NCBI GenBank assembly: GCA_000320605.2
Contig: KB445806.1
Span: 716,574 to 780,573, forward strand
Direction of reading: 5' to 3'
DNA from: Gelatoporia subvermispora B
Lineage: Eukaryota > Basidiomycota > Agaricomycetes > Polyporales > Gelatoporiaceae
DNA length: 64,000 nucleotides
The notes beneath the pieces are model-generated. The model saw only the letters and a list, made by a program, of their open reading frames with translations, searched no databases and was not told the origin of the DNA. This document shows positions 1 to 11,443 of this stretch, piece by piece (the stretch's first letter is position 1; the number at the start of each line of letters is the position of its first letter). Position numbers and translations under genes: made by a program.

Positions 1-157
1 AGGATTAGGAAGATCAGTATGTCCCAAAATTGAGCAGGAATTGTCCGAGCCGCGACGCACCAGGATCCGCCGCCCCAGCCATATCAGTCGACCTTCCGGC
101 AATGCTGGTCTTGTGGATTGTGCCCTCCTCGAGACACCCTCCTGCACTCTTCTCAGC

Positions 158-2114
158 ATGTCGTCCCAGACCGGCTCTAGCTTCGCGTATGACTTTACCG
201 CCATGAGTCCCGCGCAAATCCAGCAAATGTTGGCTGCATATCAGGTCAGATACCAATCAGTGATCACTGCAAGATACATTAGACTCACGACTGCAAACTA
301 GACCCATCAGGCTCAGGTGCAGCAGCAGTCTTACCCTGCTACACCGCCCTCGAGCCTTGGATCCGTGTCAATCAACGCCGCTCCCGACATCAATTCTGGT
401 ACACACTCTGCTTCGTTGACGACATTCGGTCACATTTCGACCAACACGGCGCCGACTTTCAACCCCAGTGATTTGCGGGCCTCAGTTGACCACACTGCCG
501 GCTTTGTTTCTCGGGAGATCCATGATTTTGGTGGCCCGGATCCTGTGATGTACGGGGGTATCAGAGACGAAAACTCCACGCCTTGGCATGCGAGTGGCCC
601 ACCTCTCACCCCCCCGGTCTTGGTATCATCCCGAGCATGCTGAGTGCATCTCACAGGGCCTCTCGCATGGATCCAATGCCACTGCGAATTATCGAAAACT
701 ATATGAAGGCACAGGAAGAGCGCTTAGCCCAACTCGAGAAGAAACATGAGGAGGAAATGACTTCCCTTCGTCAGCAAGTCATTGAAGGTCATGCGGCACA
801 GGCTCAATTGCAGCAGGGAGCTTCTCAGTATCAGACCCAGGGAGATGATGACCGCAAGCCACGTAATCCACCCTTTGAGGTCAGTCTGCTGTGATTTTGA
901 CTCGTGGAAAGGTCACTTACGTTCTAATCATCCTAGCATGTCCTTCATGATTGCGCCCGTATGCTCCTAGGCGACCCACTCAAGAAACGTCAGCCTGGGA
1001 TTGACCCTGGTAATAACGCGTACTATGACCTACCGGCATCGCTACGCCCTGGTGAACCAGCCCGCCACGCCAATGATCCCGAGAAGACACCTTTGTATAA
1101 CCCCGAGTGGGAGCATCCTGCCAGACATCCTGTCAACGACAAGTACATTCTCGCTGTTAGTGCATTGGTTTCTCACAAATTGAACCAAGGTATGTTCTAT
1201 GTCACTGTCTGAGCAGTACTTACCTGTTAGCAGATGAATACCGGGACTTGAACCTGGCAGGCATGCGTCAATCTGACGTGAAAGCGGCAGCTACCAGATA
1301 CTTCGAGAGTATGCGAGAGCAGTGGCTGACTCGCCGGGACACAGAGCGACGTATGAAGCGTGAGGCTAAGCTGCAAAAAGACCGCCGTCGCCAGCGTAAA
1401 CGCCGCGTAAGTACATCTTAACCTTGATTAATTGCAATTTCTTACGGGACAATCTAGAAGTGCAATAATTACCGTGTTGCTGCTAAGACCCTCAAGTATC
1501 GCATTGGGAAGTGAAAGGTTCGCGGGATCAAAGGCGCACTGCAGACTGATTGGATGAGTTCGGAGTATACTCTAGATGATGATGGCGTCCGATCGGAGAG
1601 AGGGGCCCCCAAACCACTGCGAGTTCGCCCACTTGAATGGCGCTCGCCTTCGGTGAGTACATGTCATCTGCGAGTAAATGCAATGGCTGACCTTGTGATT
1701 TTCTAGCTCCTGCGGCTCTATGCGCGTCTCAGGCCGCTATTTGGCGTAACCGTGGACACTACGTACAATGATGAATCCGACTCATCAGCAGACGAGCGCA
1801 GGGTCTCAGCAGTTGGTCATTCCCAGACACGTGTTCGTGACACTGGTGTTCCGGGTAACAATGACCCACCTCCGACTACGTCCCGTCCCGGCAAAGGACC
1901 GGTTTACAAGAACTGTGTCAGCCGCAAATGGGCACGTGAGAATCATGCCGAAGACTTACTTGCTTTGCTGCCCGATCCTCCGGCAGACCATACGATCTGG
2001 GACCTTGTTATCCTTGATGAAGAACTAGATCCCGAGGACTTGGCCTGGTTAGCAGACAATGAGGATGACAATGGGACCGATGGTGATGAGCATTCGGATC
2101 ATGACGAGATCTGA
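158..2114 (+). pseudogene. Decayed transposon-associated coiled-coil gene
   Basis: I do not recognise a named family, though proteins of this general type (coiled coil, basic middle, acidic tail) are often found beside transposons in Agaricomycetes. Successive exons can be joined: a Gln/Ser-rich start, a coiled coil (around 700-830, with AQEERLAQLEKKHEEEM), a conserved-looking block ending near 1190, a strongly basic stretch (RRMKREAKLQKDRRRQRKRR, about 1340-1410), a WRSPS block and an Asp/Glu-rich C-terminus. Two lesions are visible. The reading frame changes by one base at a seven-C run (609-615), and no GT-AG intron I tried restores it. A TGA (1512-1514) interrupts an otherwise continuous frame between KYRIGK and KVRGIKGALQTDW. 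Its stop lies only 72 bases from the end of the convergent transposase gene, so it may have been the second gene of that element. A sequencing error at the C run cannot be excluded. Confidence 0.6.
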
Positions 2115-2185
2115 TGATTGAATGTATAGTAAACGGTACTAGTACAATCTAGTTAGAGGTTATGCGGCTGCAATGTAGGCTGTAG

Positions 2186-5100
2186 TTAGGGCAATGAGAG
2201 ATATGTTATATTGCCATAGTAACTCACCGGATCAGTCAAGATTGTGGCCCAATAGCGAGTCTGGTTCGTGAAGACATTGGCGCGAACCACACCACTCATG
2301 ATCGTACACAAGGGGATTATGGAACCCGGACCTTCCTGCTCAGGATCCAGGAATGTGTCCGCAGTCCATAGCCGGACATGCAGTGCTTGGCTAACACCGC
2401 AATCAATGCAAATCAATTAGAATATCTAGATCACATACCATGCAGCCCACGGGGTATTCTCTTGTTGGAGCTCGCATGACTTGAACCAGCGCACATGACC
2501 TACAAGGTACTCTCCAACGCCGGCCTGCATCACCCTAAATGCGTGCGTCAGTTCACCCACCCGATAGTGAGCATCACTGCCGATCGGGAACACAGCGATG
2601 AGAGACTCGGCGCTTCGGGGTGCCCTGCTGGATGAGTAGAAATGTTTGCCGTTTACCACTACATAGTCATAGACTACCGCCTCGTTGGAGACAACAACAC
2701 TGCATGGGTCGGATGTTACTGCAAACGCGGAGTGAAAATGAAGGCTTGGGCGGCTGTGGCGCAAGTAATGAAGAAACCGGAAGTACACGTCCGTAGGCAA
2801 GGTGCCAAGACTGGAGCGTGTACTGAATGCCAATGTGGCCATTGCTACCTCGGCATGTCAGATGGACGTCCGATAATATCTGTGATGATGGTCACTACGT
2901 ACCATCTTCGGCTGCAGTATCCAGGTCTTGGGATAGAGCTTGTAATGTACCCCTGTCGTCTGATGATGTCTTGAACATTTGCTTCACAGCTTTATCCAGC
3001 CATGAACCCGCAACAGTGCTCCGCGACGCTTCAGAAAGCTGGTCAAGGAATCAATGTCATATCAATATTATTTCCCAGCTCGTCTGACGTACCAAACGCG
3101 AGGAGTTTACTGTGCGAAAGAACTCGCGCAGGAAAGAGCATTCCAGCTCGCCGCCGGCATGATTGTCTGTGCGGTACGATTTCAGAACCTTGTTCATGCG
3201 TTCAAAAAGAAACGTCCAAAATTCGCGCAGGGGACCATACCACCGTATGAAGTCGGTGGTATGGGTGGCGTAGTGATGATTTGGCCGAATGACGGCTGGG
3301 CCATATAACTAAAAACGTTTTTAGCTTCGTAACTAAACATCTTGTGGGTGGCTGAATCACGTACCTCTAGCAGCTCTGAGCAGTACTCCCGTAACAAAAG
3401 ATCTGCCCTCGAAAGAGCAGATTCCTCCAAGTGGTCCTGTAATATTAGACGTATAGCTTGCGAGAGCTTGAGAAAATTGCTGAGGTCGCGCGGATGCATG
3501 TTGCATGTATTCTCTGCCTCTGATGGTTCTTCTGCTCCGGAGTATGCGTCCTCACCCTCAGAGTCAGCCCCAGCATCATCCATCTCAAGCTCCATCTCTA
3601 GCGCACGCTGGGTTGGCCTCCGCACGCGTTCAGATCGACGAGGTATTCCTTGCGACTGAAGAGTTATATCAGTTTCCTCTCAAGACACGGCGCAGTTTCT
3701 CATACCTGGGTTGAAGGGCCTGTTGTGCGAGGTCTCTTTCGTGTCGGTTTCGGGGTCTGTTTCTTCTTCTGTTTCTTCTGTTTACGCTCTGCCAGCACCT
3801 TTGCAATCGCAGCAATCCGACCTTGGAGGAGGACTTCATTTCTCTTTTGCTGCGCCTCTCCGCCATCTAAGACCCCATAATCATGCCAAATCTGAGGCAT
3901 CTAGAATTGTTCGAAGGTTTGGGACAATTGGCCTGAGCGAGCAGAGGTGAGAACATACTAAGAGGGGTCCCACAATGGTAACAAGAACGAGCCATTGGTC
4001 AGCAGTCAGAGAGCCTCCAGCCGGTTCGCCAATAAGGCTAGGTAGGCGGCCAAGTCGGGCGGGCATCTCGAGCTGCTCATGAAACAGTCAGAAGTTGTCC
4101 AACAAGATATCTGGGGTATGCACATCTGCAAGCATCGTATGGAATGCGCGAAGCTCGCGTGTCTTGCGCAGGACCTTTCCTTGGACCCAGATATGATAGA
4201 AATGGGTCTTGACGAGCCCTAGTTGCGAGTGAGCGAGTATTGTAAACTGTAGCCTGTCCGCTTACCAAGGAAAATATTATGCATAGGGTCAACCACAACC
4301 ATCCTACACATGTCGAAGTATGGGAGACGGGCAAGCTCCGACCATCGGGTAGCGTGATCCTTGACAAAACGGTCGCGAGCTGCTTCGGACGTGAGCAGTT
4401 TGTACCGCTGCATGAGTCGGCGGTGTTCAGTATCGGAACGTGACGCGAACGCTACGAATGAGAGCCAGAATGTCAAGAGGGTGCCCACAGATCTGAGATA
4501 GCCAGTACACTCACCATGGCGAGTGAATGCCTCAAGACTGGTTTTCAGGCTCTGTGTGATCCAGTCTTGGGTACAGAAGTACGTGTGCGAGTGAGAGCCA
4601 AACCCGCTGAGCTTGTGAGCAGCCGGTTTGTCGCACAGCACGCCAACAAGAATGATGCGGACAAGTCGTCCATCCGGAAATTTGGGGGTCTTGACGACAA
4701 ACCCATGCTGCCAGAGCCGAAGTAACTCGTTGACAACAACGCGAAGAAAATTCTGCACTCGATCCGGATTTGCCTCTTTGGGTCCCGGCATGATGCCGGC
4801 AAGGAGAAGGTTGGCAGTGCGATAGCTATTGGGGTGTCAGCCATGGGAATGCGGCTGATGATAAGGATATCACGCTACCACTTACCGAAGAGCAGGTGGC
4901 AGATTGACAACGTTAAACGACATCGGACATGATGTGTGCGACGGCGCTATTTGACTGCGCAGATACGAGAACCTGTCAGCAGATGGTAAGTCAGATATCT
5001 CTAAGTAAGAGTGAACAAATGCGACATACCAATCCACACCCAGAGTCACTCCAAGTCGGAGGTCAGCAGGTTTTCTGTCATCCTTTGGTGCTTCGAAAAA

Positions 5101-6324
5101 CGGCGTACCATCTGGAGCCTTCAGCTCACGGATGATGGCGCCGTCAAAAATGTCACGCCAGATGCCTTCTTCGCGTGCCTTATCACGCCATTGCTCGCAC
5201 GTTGTCTCCATTCCCGGCACTTGGAGCATCGCAGTGAGCTGAGTCTCGAGCGACTTGAACGGAAAGCGTAGGCGAGCTTTGCGAACTCGGCGAGTTGTTC
5301 GACCTTGGCGTGATTCCGCAGGCGTTGGCTCGGTGACAAACAAAGGCAAGCGGCAGGTATCGCACAAGGCGTTGATGGGAATAGTGTCGGGGTAAACCTG
5401 CATGCACGAAGGGCATACAGGCAGTGTCCGAAACTTGGGCTCCACATGCAATGCCGAGATGATGCCAGGCAGACTGGTGAAGATTGGCGGGTTCACAGGG
5501 GTGCCCAATGAGAGCAGAATGGCGGAAAATACGACTAGAATGGCGTTGCAGGCGCGAAAAGGGACATGCCATTGTGTGTGTAGCCAGACAACGAGGAGAT
5601 ACAGAAGGAAGATTGCCGGATGAGGGTGGACTTGGGAGGCAGTGGGCAGGCGGTGATCCTCAGGTACCTGATAGAAAGGATCGGATTCGAATGCAGTGGG
5701 CTCAGTTGCTAGGGCAGTCGCAGTACTCGTGATGTCTGGGCAGTCACCAGATTGAGAGAGAGGCGCTGGATCAGGTTCAGAAGGCGGCTCATGACTGGGC
5801 ATATCATGTGTTTCGCTCTGTGGGAGGCTGGGCTCTTCCTGGTCATCCTCCCAGTCTGATTCATTGCCGATTTGGTCGACGTCATCTAGATTCCCGCTGA
5901 GTTCAAGGTAGTCACGGGCATGCTCTTCAGCAGCGGAGACACGAGCACGAGTATCATCAGAAAAAGACGGCTCAGTTTGGGGGAAGTCTGAGTCCAAGTG
6001 GGGTATATTGGCAGCAGATTCATCGCTGGTCAGGGAGGTGGAGCTCGTGTCGGGAGGCGTATGTACAGAGCTAGATGACACGTTCGACGAGATGATAGCT
6101 GAGGTGACAGGAAGCACCCGGGTGCTATATGTTGTCATAGAGGGTGTGTAATCTTTGTTAGATACACGTCGTGCCTTCTCGAGGTGCCCATCGCGGGTGG
6201 AACGAGGCCGGAAGGCGCCTTTGCAACCCTGGCAGTAGCATCGCACCTGATTGCGAGGCTGCACAAGCCAGAACGAACATCAGCGTCAACAGTGAACATT
6301 CAGCGTGGCTGGGGCACGTACCAT
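2186..6324 (-). CDS. Plavaka-type (CACTA-like) DNA transposase
   Basis: This is a multi-exon transposase of the fungal Plavaka group, a CACTA/En-Spm-related family of cut-and-paste elements. The N-terminus has a zinc-finger-like CYCQGC...H motif. A long Ser/Asp-rich linker with hydrophobic stretches follows. Then come family blocks such as MPGPKEANPD, GFGSHSHTYFC, PYFDMCRMVVVDPMHNIFLG, GEPAGGSLTADQWL and IRPNHHYATHTTDF...FLFERMNKVLKSYRTDNHAGGE (3050-3310). The C-terminal domain has HVRWF and ...TRYWATILTDPVS. The start ATG (6322-6324) appears to be the last codon of exon 1, directly followed by gtacgtg. Exon 2 resumes at 6258 with PRNQVRCYC. A TGA at 4088-4090 falls inside a short intron and is not a lesion. 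I found no inactivating change in the exons I followed, so it may be intact. Terminal inverted repeats were not located; the left end probably lies outside the window. Confidence 0.85.
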
Positions 6325-6584
6325 ATCCGATGGGCGAGAGAGCTGGTAAGGGGCGGCTGCAAGTACTGAGGAGAAAAGAGCGAAAAAGCATCGTATGTGC
6401 CACGCAACATAGCGGGAGTACGAGACAGACCCGCTACATCAGAGGTCAAGCACGTGCTGTGCTACTGGCTCGATCACCTCAAATTCGCGAAGCGAGCGTT
6501 CAATTTCGGGCAACTTCACGCGATTTGGAATGTGTGATGCATAAGATTCAATGAACAATCTTGTGGAGTTAATACTACATTACG

Positions 6585-7400
6585 CTAGCTAGTAATCGAC
6601 TCGGCCTTGATTGTGGGCGCATCGGATTCTGGGTCTGCGGCAGGGGAAGGGGTGCGCATCGCTTCCGTGAAGCCCGCAAGGGCGCTCCTCTCGATCGGCC
6701 TGAGCCAATCGAGCACGTCGGAAATGCGGAATCTCTGTGGATGGTATGAGGAGCGTATTGAGGGAAAACAGAAGCCATCTACGTACCATAGCGAGCTCCG
6801 GGGTGTGGCGCATAATGCCCGCAATCCATTTCTTGATCCACTCGTGCGTGGTGACGAATTCGAATGGGTGTTCAATTCTCCAGTCGTGAGTAGTCCAGAT
6901 GGGGCCTGCGACGTGTGGGTACTTCTCATGTCGTGCGAGAACGACCTGAGGGCCAAAGGAGATGAGGGTGATGGGGTTGCACGGATCATGAGTGGCGACG
7001 GTGAAGTATAGCGTGAACTGTTCTTTTTCGCGGAGGCCGGTGTTATGCCTCGCCTACGCCAGGTAAATCGTGAGTGACAGCATAAATGGGAAATGAAACA
7101 AATACGCACCGGTTGTTTTTGCACGAAGAGCACGCCAAATACGGCATTGCTCTCGATGCCCAGGAAAGTGTGGAGTCCGCAGCGGACAAGACTGACTTGC
7201 AATGTGGCACGGTCCAGCGCGAGGTCGATCTGCCAAGTCCCATCAAGATTGCGCTCGTGTATGGGTTTAGAGCGGGGTGGTCGAGGTGGGGGGGTTGGCG
7301 TCAGATCCGAAGAATCCGACGCATATTGACCGTCGGGGTCGGGCAGTTTCCGCGAGACTTTGTTGCGACGCAAGCGGGGAGGCAATTGGTACTTGGGCAT
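6585..7400 (-). CDS. Hypothetical protein of about 245 residues
   Basis: I do not recognise this family. Three exons join cleanly. Exon 1 starts at MPKYQLPPRLRRNK and ends at the gtgcgt donor near 7110. The second exon begins with ARHNTGLREKEQFTLYF and ends at PELAM before a gtacgt donor (6786). The third gives RFRISDVLDWL and ends in a Pro/Ser/Glu-rich tail. The N-terminus is basic and proline-rich (TPTPPPRPPRSKP), and the centre looks like a compact mixed alpha/beta domain containing a WTTHDWRIEHPFEFVTTHEW segment. No signal peptide or membrane segment is evident. A longer open frame extends upstream to 7622, but its extra residues look non-coding and I chose the internal ATG. It lies about 260 bases upstream of the transposase start on the same strand. 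Whether it belongs to the mobile element or to the host is unclear. Confidence 0.55.
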   Translation of the reverse strand: MPKYQLPPRLRRNKVSRKLPDPDGQYASDSSDLTPTPPPRPPRSKPIHERNLDGTWQIDLALDRATLQVSLVRCGLHTFLGIESNAVFGVLFVQKQPVRICFISHLCCHSRFTWRRRGITPASAKKNSSRYTSPSPLMIRATPSPSSPLALRSFSHDMRSTHTSQAPSGLLTTGELNTHSNSSPRTSGSRNGLRALCATPRSSLWYVDGFCFPSIRSSYHPQRFRISDVLDWLRPIERSALAGFTEAMRTPSPAADPESDAPTIKAESITS

Positions 7401-8142
7401 GGTGGTGGTGTGGACCCGGGGGCGAGCACGGAAGGTAACACGAGATATATACAGCGTCGTCAGATAACACGAGACGAGACGTAGCGAGAGTACTAGACAT
7501 CGTGTAGCAGATGTATACAGAGGACGAGACCGCTGGTAGGGCATGTCTCGTGTGGCGCACGAGACACACTGTCGCGGTGGCGGCGCTACAGAGTCCGAGA
7601 TGTGCGGTAGCGCGCGTAGCACGGGTCAGATACTCGATGTAGCATGGGGTCCCACGCTACAACGGCTATGGGGCGTCTCATCCGTGTATCTCTGCCCTCT
7701 ACAGACGCTACGGGACTTGATACACTCGATACGGTGTGTACAGGGCCTGTAGCGTGTGCCCGAGACATTCCCACAAACGCAGTGAATGTGAAGAGGTTTA
7801 GAATTGAGAACAGAGGGGAACAAAATGAAAAGTGGCAGGGTTAGCTAATGTTAAAAATGCGTAACAAACCGAGACGAGAAGCGGATGCGAGCAAGAATGA
7901 CCAAAAATAATTGCGACGCGGGCGGGTCGAACACGCACCTGCAAAAAACGGCAGCGCGCACATGAGCGTGGGAAAAAGGGAAAGAAAAGTGGGCACAATT
8001 GTGGCATGGAGAGACCTTGCAAGCAAGGTGACGATCGGTTATGAAAGAGTGGCTCCTTAGAGATACTGCTACGCTAGGTCTTACAATTCAACTCGCTGCT
8101 CAAGCTACAAACCTACACAGGCCGCCAAATATACGCTTGTGT
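7401..8142. other. Intergenic region, no gene supported
   Basis: This stretch separates the hypothetical gene from the first aldehyde dehydrogenase. Open frames on both strands are short, overlap one another and show no family resemblance. It contains repeated CGAGACG/TCTCGTG-like words (7440-7560) but no clean repeat unit. It should hold the promoter of the upstream hypothetical gene and the 3' flank of the dehydrogenase gene. Confidence 0.5.
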
Positions 8143-10249
8143 TCAAGCGTGAACTGTGATGGTCTGAATCTTCGTCCAGGACATGAGGCCATACTTCGAA
8201 TGCTCCGTTCCAATGCCGGATTGCTGTGTAGTACAACCGTTAGATATGAACTGACAGTACGTCGATCGGACTGACCTTAAAGCCGCCGAATGGCTGCAGC
8301 GAAGAAGTATTCTCAGTACAGACGTTCTAGCGAGACAAGAGCACTCACATAATCCCAGTGGAAGACCTGAGCTTCATTAATCCAGACTGTAAGGTCGGGT
8401 GAGCCAAGTCCGAGACGATTAAGTCAAGCAGCTTGCCTGTTCCCGATTCGATTCTCTCAGCGATCGCCTCAGCGCGTTTGGTGTCTTTCCCCCAGACCGA
8501 CGCTGCGAGACCATACTCAGAGGCATCTATCACAGCGTTCGAATCAGAATATTATCGCTCAGCAACCGGTCGCGACTCACTTGCGCGTCGCAGGACATCT
8601 TCTTCGTCACTCCATTTCAAGAGTGGCACGATAGGCCCAAAAGCTGGGCGATGAGATCCTTGAATATATTCCGAATGAAGTTATAAGACGAGGACAGCTC
8701 ACGCTCTTCTTGAACAATCTTCGCATGCTCCGGAGGGTTGTCGACAATGGTGACCGGGATGAAGAACCCTTTACGGCTGGTATCAATCTCACCACCTAAC
8801 GCGAGCTTGTACCCGTTTTGCTTGCAATCCGCGAGGAACTCCCTATGAATGGCATACATCAGAACGGGGTAGCACATTATATGACGAGTACCTACTTCAC
8901 TTTCTCGAATTGCGCGCGATTCTGCACAGGCCCCACACCCACGCCCGACTGAGACACATCACCGACAGTAATGGTCTGCGCGTATGCAACGAGAGCATCC
9001 CGGACGGCATCGTATACATCCTCGTGAACGTAAATTCGCTTCAAGGAGACACATATCTGTCCTGAGTTGTGGAAAGTCGACCAGAACAATTTACTAGAAT
9101 CGAAATAGTTAGCCGCATTACGGCATATGGGGGTATAGTGTTCGACGTACGGTGCCAGCTCCTGAGGGTCAACGTCAGGCAATACAATAGCAGGGTCATT
9201 TCCTCCGAGTTCAAGTGTCAGGCGAGTTAGGTTGTTAGCTGCAGCGCGCATGATGTTCTTTCCCGCGGCCGTTGAGCCCGTCATGGAGATACGCTTGATC
9301 TCCGGATGTTCGCACAGCAACTTGCCGCTGCAATATGCAACATACAATCGTGGTAATGATAACAGATGAGTATCACTTACATATTATTGTCCCCTGTCAG
9401 TACGTTGAGAACGCCAGGGGGCAGAACCTGCTGTGCAAGTTCAACAAGCTTGATGGTCGTCAACGGTGCAGTCGGGGAAGGCTTGACAATGACGACATTT
9501 CCGGTTACAAGTGCAGGAGACAACTTCCACGCCACAAGAGACAGAGGAAAACTAGGGTAGCAGATTTAGCGAGGTTAAGACGCACATGGGGGCTGACATA
9601 CTTGAAAGGAGTAATGGCTGCACACTATTCAAGTCATCAGTAACGGACCGAGAATTCAGCGAATTGACACCCACCACTCCCACTGGGACATAACGCACGA
9701 CAACCTTTCTTTCAGGAGTATCGGAGATAATCTCGTCCGGGAGGGATTGTTTGCCCCCTACTTCACAGAACCATAGGACGCACTGCGTCGCTTCTATCGT
9801 GCTAAACACCAAATGGCTAAAGCGATCTCGCGTAGTAAGCGAGAAACTACTTACGCGAGCTCCTTGTTCTTTCCGCATTCTTTTACCAACAAGTCGACGA
9901 AGTCATCGAGATGTTCCTGTACGAGCTGACCCAGCCGTGACAAGGCTTGCTGCCGCTTCTCCACTGGGAGGGCCGCCCATGCCGGGAATGCTCTGGAGGC
10001 AGCCTGGATTGCTTCCTCGAGCTGTTCTCCGGAGGCGTTTGGTACATTAGCTAGAACTTCCTCCGTTGAAGGGTTCACAACGGTCTGCGAAGCCGGTGAG
10101 GATACCTTCTTGCCGTCAATGATATTGAGGCTGAAGGAATGACCAGATAAGATGTCAGTTCCCACCGACGTTGGACGGAGAGGCACGGGAGATGGGACAT
10201 ACAAGTCATCAGAGAACGAGATCTTGCCGTTAGCCAAAGTAGTACCCAT
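8143..10249 (-). CDS. Aldehyde dehydrogenase, tandem copy 1
   Basis: This is an NAD(P)+-dependent aldehyde dehydrogenase that oxidises an aldehyde to its carboxylic acid, probably in the cytosol (no targeting signal seen). The gene has about ten exons. Exon 1 is MGTTLANGKISFSDDF, spliced to LNIIDGKKVSS. Family landmarks follow in order: INPSTEEVL-like strand, CAAITPFKFPLSL, the cofactor segment VAWKLSPALVTGNVVIVKPSP, GSTAAGK, the catalytic Glu in LELGGNDPAIVLP, the catalytic Cys in FHNSGQICVS, PFGPIVPLLKW, and a C-terminus GGFKQSGIGTEHSKYGLMSW ending at TGA (8143). One intron (8387-8436) uses a GC donor (acag|gcaagc). The open frame is otherwise undamaged. It is a close paralogue of the next dehydrogenase, and each copy has an O-methyltransferase sequence upstream. 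The context suggests oxidation of an aromatic or prenyl aldehyde in a secondary pathway (inference). Confidence 0.9.
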
Positions 10250-10669
10250 TTCACACCACGTTGCGATATCTGGACAGTACTAGAGGAGTCCGATAGCTGA
10301 GAAGCTGGGTACTTGGCCTCGCTATAAAAGCTGCAGGAGGTGATGATCATTTACATTGATCAAATCAGTCCAGCACTATTTCCAGGAATGGCGGCGATTC
10401 GCAGTGTCAAATACGAGATACGCGAGAAGACACCCATATGCGGTTTCTAGCGCCCACGACGACCACGCATGTCAGATAGGTACTCCACTTCAAGGTCCTT
10501 GGTCAGTAGGAAGCTTCTGCGTGCCATGCGCGCCGAAGTCGTGTTGATGAGAGACATCGACGGAGAATCCGGATATCCAGATAGTCTTGAACTTCCCACA
10601 GGGGCCGGAGGCATGTGTATCCGGGTCATCCAATCTCACAAAGCCTAAAGCAACACTCACGATTCTTCG
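10250..10669. other. Intergenic region between ALDH copy 1 and OMT relic
   Basis: This contains the presumed promoter of the first aldehyde dehydrogenase. A minus-strand open frame (10447-10629) rich in Arg and Ser does not resemble any family I know. I see no repeat or RNA gene. Confidence 0.4.
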
Positions 10670-11120
10670 GAAATCACACAGGAATCACCGCTGCTTGTGG
10701 CAAGTAGCTCCCCAGGCCGTCCGTCAGGATTTCTCATAAGTACTCTCGCGCCCTTAAAGAACCACTGCGCGTTCTCAAGCGTATGCTCCGATGCGCTGGT
10801 CGCAGTAGTTGGCAGATCGAAGCAATATAGCAAGACCTTCTTGACGCCAAAACTAGGCAGGAGCGATCGGGTCCGTCCACTCACGCCTAGGGAGCAGCGA
10901 GTCCAGCTGCTTGGTATGCATTGCAAAAGATACTCCCGATGGGAGCTAGCTTGGGGGCTGGACTGGGTAGACTCGCGGGGCCAGCGGAGGCCGTTCGTGA
11001 CTTCGTGCCATCGTGGTGAAGCGCCAACCGACTAATTGTACTTGACGGGTTGATAATGGAAGGCAGACGCGTTCCCCTGGATGTGATCCTGGAAGAAATA
11101 GCCTAGACCGGTGATTGTTC
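10670..11120 (-). pseudogene. O-methyltransferase relic (C-terminal half)
   Basis: Minus-strand translations of this stretch align with the C-terminal half of the intact O-methyltransferase at 13987-15815, but in broken frames. At the upstream end FFQDHIQGNASAF matches FFQAQPQKDASVF of the intact copy, and the expected catalytic HDW segment is replaced by unrelated residues and a stop. Further downstream LLPSFGVKKVLLYCFDL matches LLPNLGGAGILPYCFDL, and a diverged tail matches ...GSYLPQVEAVP. At the DNA level the segment around 10699-10730 is clearly similar to 14010-14040 (ctccccaggc core). No methyl-binding domain exons are recognisable further upstream, so the N-terminal half is lost or too diverged. 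Its position before aldehyde dehydrogenase copy 1 mirrors the intact OMT before copy 2, so it is best read as the decayed partner of a duplicated pair. Confidence 0.75.
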
Positions 11121-11443
11121 TGATAGACTGGCTTCCTTCCTTCGTCCTGCTGAGGTCGCCCGGCCGTCCGCGCGGATGAAGAGAGTAAGCGAGGAGAGAA
11201 GAGACGGAGCCTGATACAGCCACCACGTGACCCGATCACGTCTCAAATACGCGCCACCTGAGGAATCCCGGGATGCCAGCCTTTTGATAGCTACCCAACT
11301 GCAATCTGAAGCAAGCTACAAGGCCAACATATCAGTGGAAAACTATAAGTTTGAACCTATCCTGTCTCTGCTCTGGTTCCATCCGTGTCTATATTACAAG
11401 ATAACGTTTGCGATTGGTCCAGTGAACCACAACCACACAATAC

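Noticed and set aside
4088..4090. In-frame TGA inside the transposase coding region
   Set aside because: It falls within a short intron (gtgcat donor after LAD, acceptor before QLEMPARLG) containing a CTGAC branch-like site; removing it restores the conserved GRLPSLIGEPAGGSLTADQW block.
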